Below are positions 24,788 through 36,910 of a DNA stretch of 64,000 bases, piece by piece. Under the pieces are notes generated by a model. It was not told the DNA's origin. It ran no database searches and saw only the letters and a list, made by a program, of their open reading frames with translations. Positions within the stretch are counted from its first letter, which is position 1, and every line of letters begins with the position of its first letter. The position numbers and the translations under genes were made by a program. Location: positions 80,917 through 144,916 of the forward strand of contig JAHQIW010005454.1 in the NCBI GenBank assembly GCA_019055375.1. Direction: 5' to 3'. Source of the DNA: Parelaphostrongylus tenuis. Its lineage: Eukaryota > Nematoda > Chromadorea > Rhabditida > Metastrongylidae.

Positions 24788-24900
24788 CCAGTGTGCCGCA
24801 TAGCGCAGTGGTTATTGACGCGGGATGGCATCATCAAGAAGCGCGGCGATAAGCGATGCGCTGGTTCGCTCCCTTCCCTCAAACACTTTCTTGCAGTCGT
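24788..24900 (+). repeat. tRNA-derived SINE copy
   Basis: A box TAGCGCAGTGGTTATTGACG and B box GGTTCGCTCCC are about 60 nt apart, the usual pol III spacing. The acceptor stem does not pair, so this is not a tRNA gene. Confidence 0.7.
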
Positions 24901-25144
24901 CCAGCGAACGCCAACTCGGCTATCTTTGCGAGATTATAAGGAGAATCGTCTCAACCAGCTTTCTATGACAATCTTAAAGAAGACGAAATCGTCGAGCAGT
25001 AGCCGAGGCGACACGTGAAACCATCGAGACCTTTGGGCGAATAAATGCGAGAAAAACGAAGCCAATCCAGGAAGAACTGCTGGAATTCGCACAGTGTATA
25101 GGTGTATAAAGATAACGGCCAGGGCAAAATAAATGAATAAGTGA

Positions 25145-25618
25145 CTAATATGCCTGATAGTTATTTTTTGAGCCATGCATGTGGCGTGTTATGGGCACCT
25201 ATACAGTGAAATACGCGTGTTTCGGTATTGCAGCTGCAGGAAAAGAAAGTTTTGATACAACTACAAAGCCACAAGCAATCGAGTGCACAATACTCGTTAC
25301 ATTGATTATCGTTCGGTGATTTTATAATAAAGCAATAAATGGTGAATAAAACAATAATAATTATTCGGTGGTTTTATCACTTATCGGCTCGTGTAAAACG
25401 TTTGTCGTCAACTCTCTGTGTAGAGGGAAGATCTTCGAGAAATTGGCTCAACGAAAAAGCACAGTGCAACTGACGAAGCTGCAAGGTCAAAACACGTGCA
25501 TTGCACTATATAAGTGCCCACATCGGACCACATGCGTGGCTCAAAAATAGCTATCAGGCATATTGAAATTTGAGAGTGGTGTAAAGAAACACTCGAAAAG
25601 AAAGGTATGATATAAGTA
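25145..25618. mobile_element. MITE with about 85-bp inverted ends (GAGCCACGCATG family)
   Basis: The left end (25,150-25,235) and right end (25,480-25,565) are inverted copies sharing ATGCCTGATAG and TTTTTGAGCCA. The outer right sequence CATATTGAAATTTGAGAGTG matches the hairpin arm at 22.5 kb. Confidence 0.8.
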
Positions 25619-25784
25619 AGTAGTAAATGGATTATCACACTGGTTTTTGTGCAAACAACTATGAAGCTTTCATCTGATAGGATATTTTAAGCCTAATAGG
25701 TGTGCTATGGAATCCCTGGTGGTATAAGTACGTTTGAGCGTTTTCGCACGCTTCGTCAACACCTTATGCCAATCAGTTCACCTC

Positions 25785-26560
25785 TGCTACTATTAGCAGT
25801 AGGCGCCAAAAATTTAATACTCTAGACGAAAAAAAGAATAACTTTATGCCGCGTTCTAGAGTTATTGATTGTTAATGACTTACACCTTTAAGCAAGCATA
25901 TAGGAATACCATCCAATCGACTATTTTGAGACCTCACTGAGAACATTTTGGTGCGAGCCAACAAGGGAGCAAATTATGTTGTTGATGAGGCACGAATGGC
26001 TGTTGGATTAGAATGCAACGGTGACAAGTGAACGCATCAATCTTTTGAACAATCACTTTTTTTGGTTTCGCTTGATTTTTGAATATTGGAAATGTTTAGA
26101 ATCACCTGTACACCGTACTTTTGCCAACTGTGTCTTCACCCCAAGCCAGATTGATGCGTTCACTTGCCACTGTTGCATTTGAACCCAACAGCCATTCGTG
26201 CAGCATCAACAACCTAATTTGCTCGCTTGTTAACTATATTTTGAAATAATTAGATAAATTATCTACCAATCAACGCGGGAGAAGACGGGCTTTCAAGTGA
26301 GCCCAGAACACAAAAAATAGACGACATCCAAAAAAGTTACCATTTTCTCGAAACTTTTTCCCCCACCTATTAATAGTAGCAGAGGTGAGCCGTAGTGTAT
26401 GTGGTACTGATGGGATAGTAAGAGAACGCCGTAACGTACGTATAGCACTAGAAATGCCATGCTACACCTCTCGAAAGGTTTAGAACATTCTATCAGACTG
26501 AGTATATTGAATTTTCAAAGAGGTCTCAAAATAGTCGATTGGAAATTCTGATATGAAGCT
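25785..26560. mobile_element. Foldback repeat related to the block at 56.95 kb
   Basis: Inverted arms: 25,880-26,045 against 26,147-26,245 and 26,515-26,550 (GATTGATGCGTTCACTTGCC and its complement; CAATCGACTATTTTGAGACC and its complement). Outer segments near 25,785 and 26,378 (TAGTAGCAGAGGTGA) are also inverted. The part 26,105-26,370 is repeated at 56,950-57,190. Confidence 0.8.
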
Positions 26561-27094
26561 CTAAAAGAACCGCAGGGGGAGGTTCCACCTGGATGGAGTA
26601 TTAAGAGCAGTACACGATTTGTGGCAGTTTATTGAGCAGAGCAACGAGACGATAACATTCTTTATTGATAATTTAATCCGCTCATTTTGCTATGGAAGGC
26701 TATTTGAAGCATTTTGGACAAATAATTAAGTCCAAATAAGGTCAAAAGCAGAACTACACTGATACCAACTTTTCTTTGAATAATCCTATTTTATATTGAA
26801 TATTCGCGTATTTTTCAAATCGTCCATTTCCATTCATTGATATTTCGTAAAGTGTGATGTAAAACCGCCGTTCAACTACAACGAAGTTATTGAAAATTCA
26901 GCTATAGGGTTGTTATTAGACGCAAAGAGTTGTGGCTGAACAATGGTTAGCACGCATGGAAAAGGTGAAAAAAGGTTCAAAACACTCAACATTTTTAGCT
27001 TTTTATTGAAATTTCGGTTTGAAAATTTTCTTTGTGATAAAGTAATTAGGTTTTTGGCTGACTGGATTGTGGACAACCTGGTCTTGTCTTTCCA

Positions 27095-27129
27095 GGCTCT
27101 AAAGAAGGCGAAACCGCCGAAACGCCAGG
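27095..27129 (+). repeat. Dispersed hairpin motif (GAAACG type)
   Basis: GGCTCTAAAGAAGGCGAAAC then CGCCGAAACGCC; the hairpin is GGCG/CGCC with an AAAC loop, followed by GAAACG. Confidence 0.55.
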
Positions 27130-27869
27130 TGCTTAAATAAATCCAAATACCAAAACCTCGTGGTCGGCTCTAAAAGAAAAAACAAGGAGTCCTTGGATAT
27201 GTTGCTATTAGACGGTTTTTGTGAACCAAGTTATTACTTGTTCAGTGACTCGCAAGATTTCTGCTAAAATTACGAAACCAGTTAGTTATTCGCAGTCATC
27301 TGTGAGTTATCTGTATTATATACTGATCTTAAATGGATGAAAACAATACGTTTACGAGAACTATATGGAGGTTTTTGCTCAACATCTTCAACATCAGAAC
27401 AATCTCTTATGACATCGATCTTTACTTTCTTCTCGACGTTAATATCGCATCAAAGTTTATGTGCTCGCTTGACAAAGGTTTAAAAGTTTAGAAGCAAAAG
27501 AAGAACAAAATAGAGTGTGAGTTGCTTAAATGAGTGGACTGCAGTCGTTCTCTGTGGAAAAAACCTGACGCAAAATGTTAACGGAGTAGGTTTTGTTGTG
27601 CATCCATCCGTTAACCATCACTTGACCTCATACGAAAACCACTAACCTTATTGAGCCGTTTCCCATCTACAAGCATCATGCTCTAGGAATATTAGCATAA
27701 TTATATCAAGTAGAAAACGGTGCTTCTTTGACATAATCATATCTGTGCCTATGAAATCAACAATCTAGAAGAAAGTTTTCCTAACTTGACAGTTATCAAG
27801 AAGGAATTGAACGAAGAGTTTAAGTTGTTCTTTTGATAAAAATTTGAAGGAAAGTAGAGCATTTCTTTG

Positions 27870-28010
27870 AGCAAGACCTTTTAAACGCATACCTGCCACT
27901 ACTAAGGAGCTGTTAAAGCAGAGAAGAAAACTGGAAGCTGACTACGCTTCAACAGACTTGAGACCACTGATAAAGGAAGCCATCCCCAGGTGATCCTAGC
28001 ATGAGAACTT
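27870..28010 (+). pseudogene. RTE retrotransposon fragment (linker upstream of the reverse transcriptase)
   Basis: KRIPATTKELLKQRRKLEAD and STDLRPLIKEAI resemble the ETKELLxxRRxL segment between the endonuclease and reverse transcriptase of RTE elements. The frame ends in a stop at about 27,994. Confidence 0.5.
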
Positions 28011-29564
28011 TCACAAACGTACATGCTCAAAACGGTCCAACGGAATCTGTGCGTATATATTGTTCCGTAATGGCCTTGCTGAACAATAATGCAATCAAAG
28101 TCAAATGCCGTAATATGGACGAATGATGTAAAAGTTTTACATCAACCTTTTTTTTCCTCAAATCTAACCTTGGACCACAAAATTACCGAAAAAGAAAGAC
28201 AATACGGATATTTTCTACTCATATTCGATCACGAGATAGACCACGAAAGTGGCACAGCTTCAGATCTAACATTGCAACATGGTTAAATGGAGCTGGAGGA
28301 GTTCATTTACCCAGTATGACAGCCCGTTTTTGAAAGAAAAGTAACTCAAGCCAGTAAAAGACTTCAAGCTCAGTCATTCTCACAAGGATGATCAACGTAA
28401 CTTTCTTAATCCCAATTTACTTGTTGATTGCGCTCCAAGAACTATACAGGAAAATTATCCTATCGCGCATGCGAAAAAGTTTCTAAAAACTCGAGCATTC
28501 AAGTAAAAATCTTACCAAGTCACTGTTATAAAATTCTTGTCGCCATTTCTAAAAAAAAAAAAACCAATAGGGCGGAAACGAAGCAGGCAGAGCTCAATGT
28601 AGCGTAAAAAAGGAAAAGTCTGTCAGATCATGAGCCGTAATGCGAATGTTAACAGTTTTCATTTGAGGATTTTGAAATCCGATCATAGAGGACACATCGC
28701 CCATGTACCTAGTGATTTCGATATTGTTTGAAAGCTACACGAAGGAGAAATTTCTAGAACTACCGCATGAGCCGCATTTGTATGCCGTAGAGCAGCCAAT
28801 AATTAAATGATGAGCCAAAAACTCTGACCTCGGCGTCTTGCTTCAACTTTCTCGTGATGCTGCGTTATGCAGATGAGATGTGTGCTGACGCTTTATCCAC
28901 GTCAGGAATTTTTTGCACCACTGTGCACAAAACATTGCCGGAACGTCGTTTTCTCAAATACATTCGGTGTACAAAATATGCATAGATAAACTGGTCATAT
29001 AATGATAAGAGACTGAACGGATGAATGAGCAGAGTCATATAATGCTATCTAAAATATTAAGCTCTTTCTACATCTCCATATGGGAGTACAATGTCGGATT
29101 TTCGAGTCAAACACCTATATTCGTAGCTGGAAACGATCAGGAATCACCGAGTAACACCAGCGGCAGAAGTTACGGTGTTTGAGATATGCCGTCATGATAG
29201 ATGAAATTTGCGAAGGATGAGATGGATAGAAGATGTGCCTAGGCTCAATCGCCTCGTAAAGACGGATTATCTGGCTATATCTCAAACATTCTTAATGAAA
29301 GAGTAGAATTCACATGATATACGACTGTGTATTGAAATTTCATCTGTGATATGTTAAAGTGCTCACAAATATGAGTTCTACTTACTCGAAAACAGACATA
29401 GTGCTCAAGTACATGTCTACTTTCCACAATAAACAATTTTGCTCCAAGTTTATCAAATTTGATTGACAGATGATTTTGATCGGATCAGCGTTGAAGCTAT
29501 AATCGCTTCAACTCTTCATTACAAGCTCTTTCAACATATAAGATCATAGAAAATAATTACATCT

Positions 29565-29750
29565 CATAGTAATCATATTTATTATTTGAGCAAACACGTC
29601 ATATGGTCTGTCATGGGCTCTTTCAAAGCCCTAGCTGTATTAGAGCCCATAACAAACCACACGACTGGCTCAAATAATAAGTATGAGATATAATGAAGTT
29701 TGAGCGTGGTCTTAATAAAACAGTCAAAATAAGAGGTTGCATAGTCATCA
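29565..29750. mobile_element. Palindromic MITE (GAGCCACGCATG family)
   Basis: TTATTATTTGAGC...ATGGGCTC at 29,578-29,621 is inverted at 29,645-29,690 (GAGCCCAT...GGCTCAAATAATAA). The next bases, TGAAGTTTGAGCGTGGTCTT, match the arm seen at 22.5 and 25.57 kb. Confidence 0.8.
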
Positions 29751-30189
29751 CAAATCCGTTATACAAAGAATCATTCTTGTAGTGTCTCTTCGTGGATGAG
29801 ATCTCACTCACATTTCACACTTAGTAACTTCTTGTGAGACCATTGAACTAATCTTATAAAACGTTAAAATTTGAAATTATATCGCAAGCACTGAAGAATT
29901 TTTGAAAAATTATGAGGATATTCTTTAGATTTGAGGTGCGTAATATTCTGCATGAGGTGTACATTAATACTCAGTGTTTATAGCTATTTTGTATGTGACC
30001 TTCGTCTCAAATTAGAGTCCTTCTACAAAGCAAAAACAGAAAACAATAATAATAAAACGTTGACACATTCGAGATAAATCAATCACAACGTGGCTGGCTG
30101 GCGACTGGAATCTTAATGACTCAATACGTTCATAATCAAGTGTTTTTTGAAACATCGCTCAAAATCATTTAATTTGATAACATATTTAA

Positions 30190-30615
30190 AGCCTTTTCCT
30201 GTTATGACACTTGTATTGTGCAAAACTCGTGTTTCGGTCTTTCAGTATCATCAGTAGCATGTTACCTTTCGTTTGACCCATTCTCTTGTACGGGAATACA
30301 CCCTCTACTTGTGAAGGAATCGACGATGAACATGCTACACTGCGCGTGTGACAAGTGACTATATCACTCGACACTGCAATGATTAACATTCGATTGCTTA
30401 AGGGTGGTGAATTTGATACTACCTTAATTTTTGACTGCTTAAGACATCGCCTAAAACAATATAATCTGAAAACGTAATCCAATCCTTGCATGAGGCCTGT
30501 TATGACACTTGTATTGTGCAAAACTCGTGTTTCGGTCTTTCAGCCTTATCAGTAGCACGGTGCCTTTCGTCTGAGCCAATCTCTTGACACTATATAAGTG
30601 CTATAACAGACCTCA
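30190..30615. repeat. Direct repeat of MITE ends
   Basis: A stretch of 48 identical bases beginning CCTGTTATGACACTTGTATT occurs at about 30,198 and again at 30,497, followed by diverged copies of ATCAGTAGCA.G...CCTTTCGT. The second copy ends in an inverted partner (TAAGTGCTATAACAGACCTC). Confidence 0.8.
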
Positions 30616-31387
30616 TGAAAGGGTTGAAAATGAATTAATAATCAGTAATATGTTTTCATGATGCGAACTAAATGCTTGAGATGAGATCATTATTCCTTCG
30701 TTTATGAAATCATAGTGGCTACTGAAATGGGCTTGGCCTTTAACAAATGGTTTCATAAGGGCATAATTACCGTGATATCAGAAGCTACAGCGTCCGTAAG
30801 GTCTCTAATGTCTTGAAGTAATAGAAGCTCTAAAAATTTGAAATGGGATCAGCCGTACAATAAGGTTGAACTTCAAAGCTTAGTTATATGAATAATAAAA
30901 ATCTCTGGGAGTGACAGTCGGATATATGAACCATGATCAATCCCCGTCTATCAGACTACCAAGACAGGAAGATTGCCATAATTACCAGTGATATCACCAC
31001 TGTTTTGGTGATGGATTCTCCGCCAGCAATCGATATTCTGAAAACTAGAGATAACACTATTTTTGCCCCATTTCGTGAAATCACATGACTTCATTATAAG
31101 TATAAAAGGAATCATACACAATGTACGTGAAATACATTGAGGTTCAGTGGTATAAGTAGAATTGAAACAGTAAACATAGAACAATTACATTCAACATCAA
31201 CGAGGTGACAATAGCTGCTGTTCACCCTACAACCGCGAAACGTTTCCCTCTCTAAGCAATACCATTTAATTGGATTTTTTGTTTCTACCTAGCCACAATA
31301 GGGTATATTTTGGGGAATGAAAACGTTATAAATCTTCCAATAAATCTTATTGTCAGAAATTTCCAGTGTAGTAAGGGTCATATAGTC

Positions 31388-31665
31388 GGAAGATCAGACG
31401 GCAGATAGATGAAACGAGCCGTAGAGTGGACTCCACGTGGTCACACCCGATCTCGAGTATGACCACCCACACGTTGGGAGGATGTGTTTACAAAAGGAAT
31501 TAATCACCTGTACCCGCAGCTGCCGATAATGCACAAATCACGGTATGAAACTCACTCCAGCCACCATGCTCAAATCACGCCACAACCTTGGACGACTATC
31601 GGGTGAAGAAGGAACGAATAGAAAATATGCTGGAGTCCGCACAATTTCTGAAGATGGACCCTCCA
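31388..31665 (+). pseudogene. RTE retrotransposon C-terminal fragment
   Basis: The translation has SDGR*MKRAVEWTPRGH, PPTRWEDVFTKGINHL and CWSPHNF. This follows the RTE C-terminal pattern (DDRWTKR..EWIPR...RPPTRWxDxF...W..CW.PH) and resembles the intact tail at 56.65-56.9 kb. Several in-frame stops are present. Confidence 0.75.
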
Positions 31666-32149
31666 AGTATCAAAGAAAGTAAGAAATTTTCAACGTTGAA
31701 AGTGTACTGACGCTTATCTGCCCCTAGACGGTTCGTCCTTATGGGTGATCACCCGAGTTGTTCAACAGCGTGGCACATCTACATCCAGAAGTTCGACTAA
31801 GAATTGAAGCCGTTAACCGAGAGTTGTTACTTTCATGGAAGAAATATAGTAGCGGAACAGAGAACCTCCCTCACATAAATAAGAATTGGCGACTGTTTGC
31901 CGAGAAAAAAATTCCCCCATCAACAAAGTGAGGGTTAAATATTTGTAGAACCAAATCATCTAATATTCACTGCCGAAAGTAAGCCAACTCAGTGAGCTGA
32001 TATATTTCCCAAATTAGTAGTGTGTTGCAAGAAAGGTTTGTTTATTGTTGAATGAACCACTTTATATTGGAATAAATTCTAAAATATGACTGGTTATGTT
32101 ACATAAGATTTTATGCGCAATATTTTTGTGTCAACTTTATCAAAAGTCA

Positions 32150-32262
32150 TGGAAAAGCAATAATCGAAACTGATCCTCTTGAGACTACACGGAATGTTGT
32201 AGATGAACTCAACGTCGACCATTCTACCATTCTCGCCATTCTAAACAAACTACGAACTGCGA
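32150..32262 (+). pseudogene. Mariner transposase helix-turn-helix fragment
   Basis: IIETDPLETTRNVVDELNVD then HSTILAILNKL matches the second HTH of mariner transposases (consensus I..DP..TTRE.A.ELNVDHST...HL). Downstream sequence carries stops and could not be aligned with confidence. Confidence 0.7.
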
Positions 32263-35200
32263 TTTCGGCACGGTCTGAAACCGCAGTTAATTTTGAGGTG
32301 ATGTAATAGATTGTAAGCTCGCTCGGGAAAACCGGTTCTTACTGCTCAGACGGTAGTTTGAACAGTGCAGCGGCCATGCTGGAACGATAGCTCTGATTAC
32401 CACTGCGTGAACAACAAACTACATGCTGTCCCGTAATTACATTTCATCGTTCCTACTTAGACATAGGTGGCTTCCTCTGAATTGGAATTGACTTCAGCAT
32501 GACTCTTTCTTCACTGAAATAATACTTATTGTATAAGATTTGTTCTACGAAGCCTCGAGAACGCCGTTCCAGCCTGTCCCCTAATCAACACTGTTAGCAA
32601 TATCGCCGGCTCGTGAGGATGGGAAGAGGATTTGCTAGCGTGCGATTAGGTTTCTTCCACGGCGCAAGTGATTTCGAGCAATATTCTACATTTGACCAGG
32701 TCTCCACATGAAAGACCGAAGATGTTCCCAATTTGCGTTGATAACACTAGAGAACGGCTTTAACGCAGTGCATAGCAAATCGTACGTTCTAAAGTGCACC
32801 CACAGGCGCGGCAAAACGGTAATCCTTCAGAAGATCATGAAGAGATATCATAATCAGGCAGCAACTAATTATCTTAAATCATTCAAACCCATGTGCAAGA
32901 AAAGGAAGTTCATGAAAAGAAGCTAAGAGGAAGAAATGAAGCGAATGGATTTTGACGGTACATTTTTTTTTCTCGAAGCAATGGAGAACCTCATTGAGTA
33001 ATCGTTGAAGATACGTCATTGCGCCGGTTCCAGATATTATTATTTTTAAGTTGATAGTGCCGTTTAACCATTCCTTGTACTGGAAGTCCCTCCACTTCTA
33101 CATTAAGCAGTTTTCTCTATTTTGACAGGCGCTATAACAAGTGCTCATTTAGTGCCTCAGCATGATTTTCAAATGTTAACGATGGCGGCAAAACGCTTTA
33201 CCTCGGTCTGTGTCTTAGGGATGTGTGGCATTTCGGATGAATCTGGTCAGAGACGACAAAAATTCTAAAAAATTGTAACTGCCGATATCATCTCAACTTA
33301 GAGGCCAGGTACGGCTTGATATTTGTTCAACGAAAAAACCAAATGTACTTAGAGGTGGGTAATAAATATAGATTGTAATCACATTCCTTTAGACCTCTGG
33401 AAATTCAGAAAAACCTTTACGCTTAGACAGTATCTCAAATCTCACTTTACCTAACATCAGCTTATCGAGATCTTTTGGAATAAAAAAAACGTAGGTCTTT
33501 CGTTCTCACGGTGTTTGGTATTCTACGATGATACATTGCTGAATCAATTATGAGAACTATATTAAAACAAATTAATATGGATAATATACTAGTTACAGAA
33601 GTCAGTGTATGATCTTCAAGTTTTTTTCTCTACTTTTCAGGTCCTTTGTAACACAGCTTTGGTTCAATACATCATACAAACATTATTTAAATCATCAATT
33701 GAGTCCAAGATTTAGATTTTACCTTAGAAAATCTTAAGTGGCGGCTTGTGTTTCTCAAATTTAGTTACGAGCTTGCAGAGAAAGCAATTTCTCAACGTAG
33801 GAAATCCTACAATATGCCGTGTGGGGCACGGTTATATGTATAATGTAGTATCATTTAACTGTTGAGCATCTAGAGTTGTCGATGAATCGCCATAGTCAAG
33901 CGGTGGTCAAAGGTGCTCGTGGAAAAGTCGAACTCAATTTCTGAGCGGCCTTTGCCCTAGTTTGTATGTATTCAAAACTTATCGAGCCTGTTAGATCAGA
34001 ACCATGCGTACACTTAGGCGGTGTCGCCCGGTTCATTAGTATCCCACACCACACACTGAACCCCACTCTTTGCTCTAGTAGTAGGAACGGTTAATTTAAT
34101 TCAACTAGACATTCAGTACTCCGATCACCCAGTAACAGTAAAGCGTGCAGCTGTGATTACACCCATAGCACCAAAGAACCTTATTGCCTAATACTTAGTT
34201 GGGTTAGAGAACCCACTTTTGGCACCTTATCACCGGGCACTTCAACAATTCTATTCTCAGGGAACGAAGCAACAAACTCATACTTGAAGAACTCACACTC
34301 GGCGTCCGTCTCAAGTTGTAAGGATTCACTAAAACATCAATTCAAGATGCTGAAGCATCTTAAGGAATGATAAGTGGTGATGGCCAACAACAACATCACC
34401 GCAAGAATCAAGGATACACAGAAGGTATGAGATAACTTAACTAACGGTAAACAATAAACCTACCCGTTGAAACTCACCTGCATTTCGAGGCAGGATCAGT
34501 GTAAACTAACCTTAGTGAGCTGCGTACTCGTTATCTCTACGCTCAAGCAACCGGCTCAATCCGAAATGTTTCTTCATCATTTGCAAGAGCAGGAAATGTT
34601 TCCTGCTGACCCTCAAGTTAGGCACGTGCGCTTGAGTTCTTTCTTTTTTCTTTTTTTCTTTCCTAAAAATTCATAATGTTCTGAAAATCAACCAAAAGGT
34701 TTGATAGGTCTTCACTTCTATAAAAATTATATGCTAGCCGATTCAGTTCCACCTGGAGTCATGGGATAATTGGGTGAGAGGGTTGCCATTTAAATAATAA
34801 GCAATGAGCACAGCTCAGGCAAATGTAATACCAATTTCGTCATTTTGGATAGTTGAGAAGCTTTGCGAGCCTAGAGCGGTGTCGAACCAGCATCATGCTT
34901 GTAACGAACGGCACCAATGTGCAGAGTTTTGTGGGTGGATATCACCACTTAGTACATCCTAGTTCACCGCAACTCGTTGTGTAAGTCAAAAACGCATTTA
35001 AAGAAATCACATTTGACCCTTTCGAGACGGCGTGTACCTGGTACTGGTACACGATTATTTGAAGATCTTTCTCGTTTTATACTATGCTCAAGTAACCACA
35101 AAAAGGTAACGCTTTTTTTTTGGAATATTTAGCTCGGTTTTCTGATCACAGTGGGTTTTGCTAGCAGCTGTATATAAAAATTTTGATTATAAGCTTTGTG

Positions 35201-36825
35201 TCTACAATAAGTAGGTTAATAGTGAAGGGGTTCCTACAAACAAGTTCCTAGTACAAAGAACGCCCAATTATCCTAAAAATTCCTATTTTGAATGCGAAAG
35301 CACGTCCTTAGGATGAAAAAGCATTTCCAACACTTCTTTCACACTTCTTTCAATGATATTATGAGAGTGTAAGTCGCAAATACATCTTGTACAATGTACA
35401 ACTATTGGGAAAACCTTATACGGAAGGTTTTCCAGTGTGTTCTTGGAGTAAGCCTTGATAGAGTTTGCATTCATGATTTTGTGAAGCAGTTCTTCAAAAT
35501 CGGTGCATTTTCTTCACCTAAAATTTCGAAAGTTTCCACTGATGCAGCAGAGTTTCTACTCCAAGTATTTCAATAATTAACAACTGGTACATCAAACCTC
35601 AGTAATGGCAGGTTACCTTTGTCATACATTAACACGGATTAACAGATAAGCCTTGTTGCGTTGAGTTTATACATCTTACATTTAACAAGTAGCACTTCTT
35701 GCGGTACGTTTCCCCTATCCACACCCATTTTCAGCTCTTCGGGAAAAACGCGCTTTTTACTTTCTTCTATAGTTTTAGAAGTTATTCGACAGCTCGAATC
35801 TCGAAAATTCGAACGGTGTATTTTTTCGGAAAAAAACTTTTTTTGCGCTCAGCAAAAAATGTTTATATTGCATACCAGAGCGGTTTTCGCTGAACACAGC
35901 TTTTTCCCTGAACTTTTGATAATCACTCGATAGCACAAATCTCAACAAATTCAGTGATATGCTTGGTTTTCAAAAAGGAGTTTTTGGTCTGTTGTTGCAG
36001 ACAAGGAAAGATTGTGTTTCACACTCGGCGCGCATTTCTTGTCGGCCAGGGCGTGTGATGTTCCGAAAGCGAAGTGGCTTGAAACCAGTGTTTCGAAATC
36101 CCATCCACACAGCGGAGCAGAGAATGCGCACCGCGTGTGAAATGCAATTTTATTTCCAGTGTTCCGTCGCAACAATGAATGTTTCCAAAAAAAGTTTACG
36201 ATTTAAATCATTAAGATTTAAACTATCAATTTATTAATAAAGTCTGGGGCAAAAGTTTGTCCAACAAAAAATCCTTGAATGTAGAACATAATTTTATTTT
36301 ACTACCTCAGCGTGATAAGCACGCCTTCAGAGATAAAATGTACCGTTGAAAATCTCGAGAATTAAGCAAACGAATGATGGTTAAAACTCCAAAAGAAGAG
36401 CAAAAAAGGCGTTATCCTCAGAGCTGTAAATGGGTGGGGATAGGGGTAAAGTACCCTTCTCAATGTTTAACTAGACTATTAAAAAATGTCATTCAATAGC
36501 CGGAAAAATGGAGATTTTACTACTAAATTTAATTTCTGGAGAGGATTTCTTAATTCACAGTACCAAAGACGAAAATTTATACACAGCTTTCAGAGTAGTT
36601 AGTCGAGCGTCTAAACTTCACAGCGGGTTTTCTTGGCAGCCATATAGTGTAATTTAGATGGAAAACTTCACTGTTACGGGAAAATTGCATAATGCCGAGG
36701 AGATTTCTATAGGTATTTCTAGTGAGAAAAGCGTCCATGCGTCCTAAAACCCATAGTTTTCGATAAGAATTCAACATTCTTTGAAAACAAACATATTTCC
36801 ATTTCTGACTGCCCACTCGGGGATG

Positions 36826-36910
36826 GAGTATGGCCTAATGGTTGTGACTCTCGTCGCAGCGCAACGTGGGGTTGATCTCCACCCTTTAACTCTCTACGGC
36901 AATCAGTGAC
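36826..36910 (+). repeat. tRNA-derived SINE fragment
   Basis: The A-box-like TATGGCCTAATGGTTGTGAC and the B-box-like GGGGTTGATCTCCACCC are in order and at suitable spacing. Confidence 0.55.

Noticed and set aside
24788..24900. Possible tRNA gene
   Set aside because: A and B boxes are present but the acceptor, anticodon and T arms do not pair as in a tRNA.
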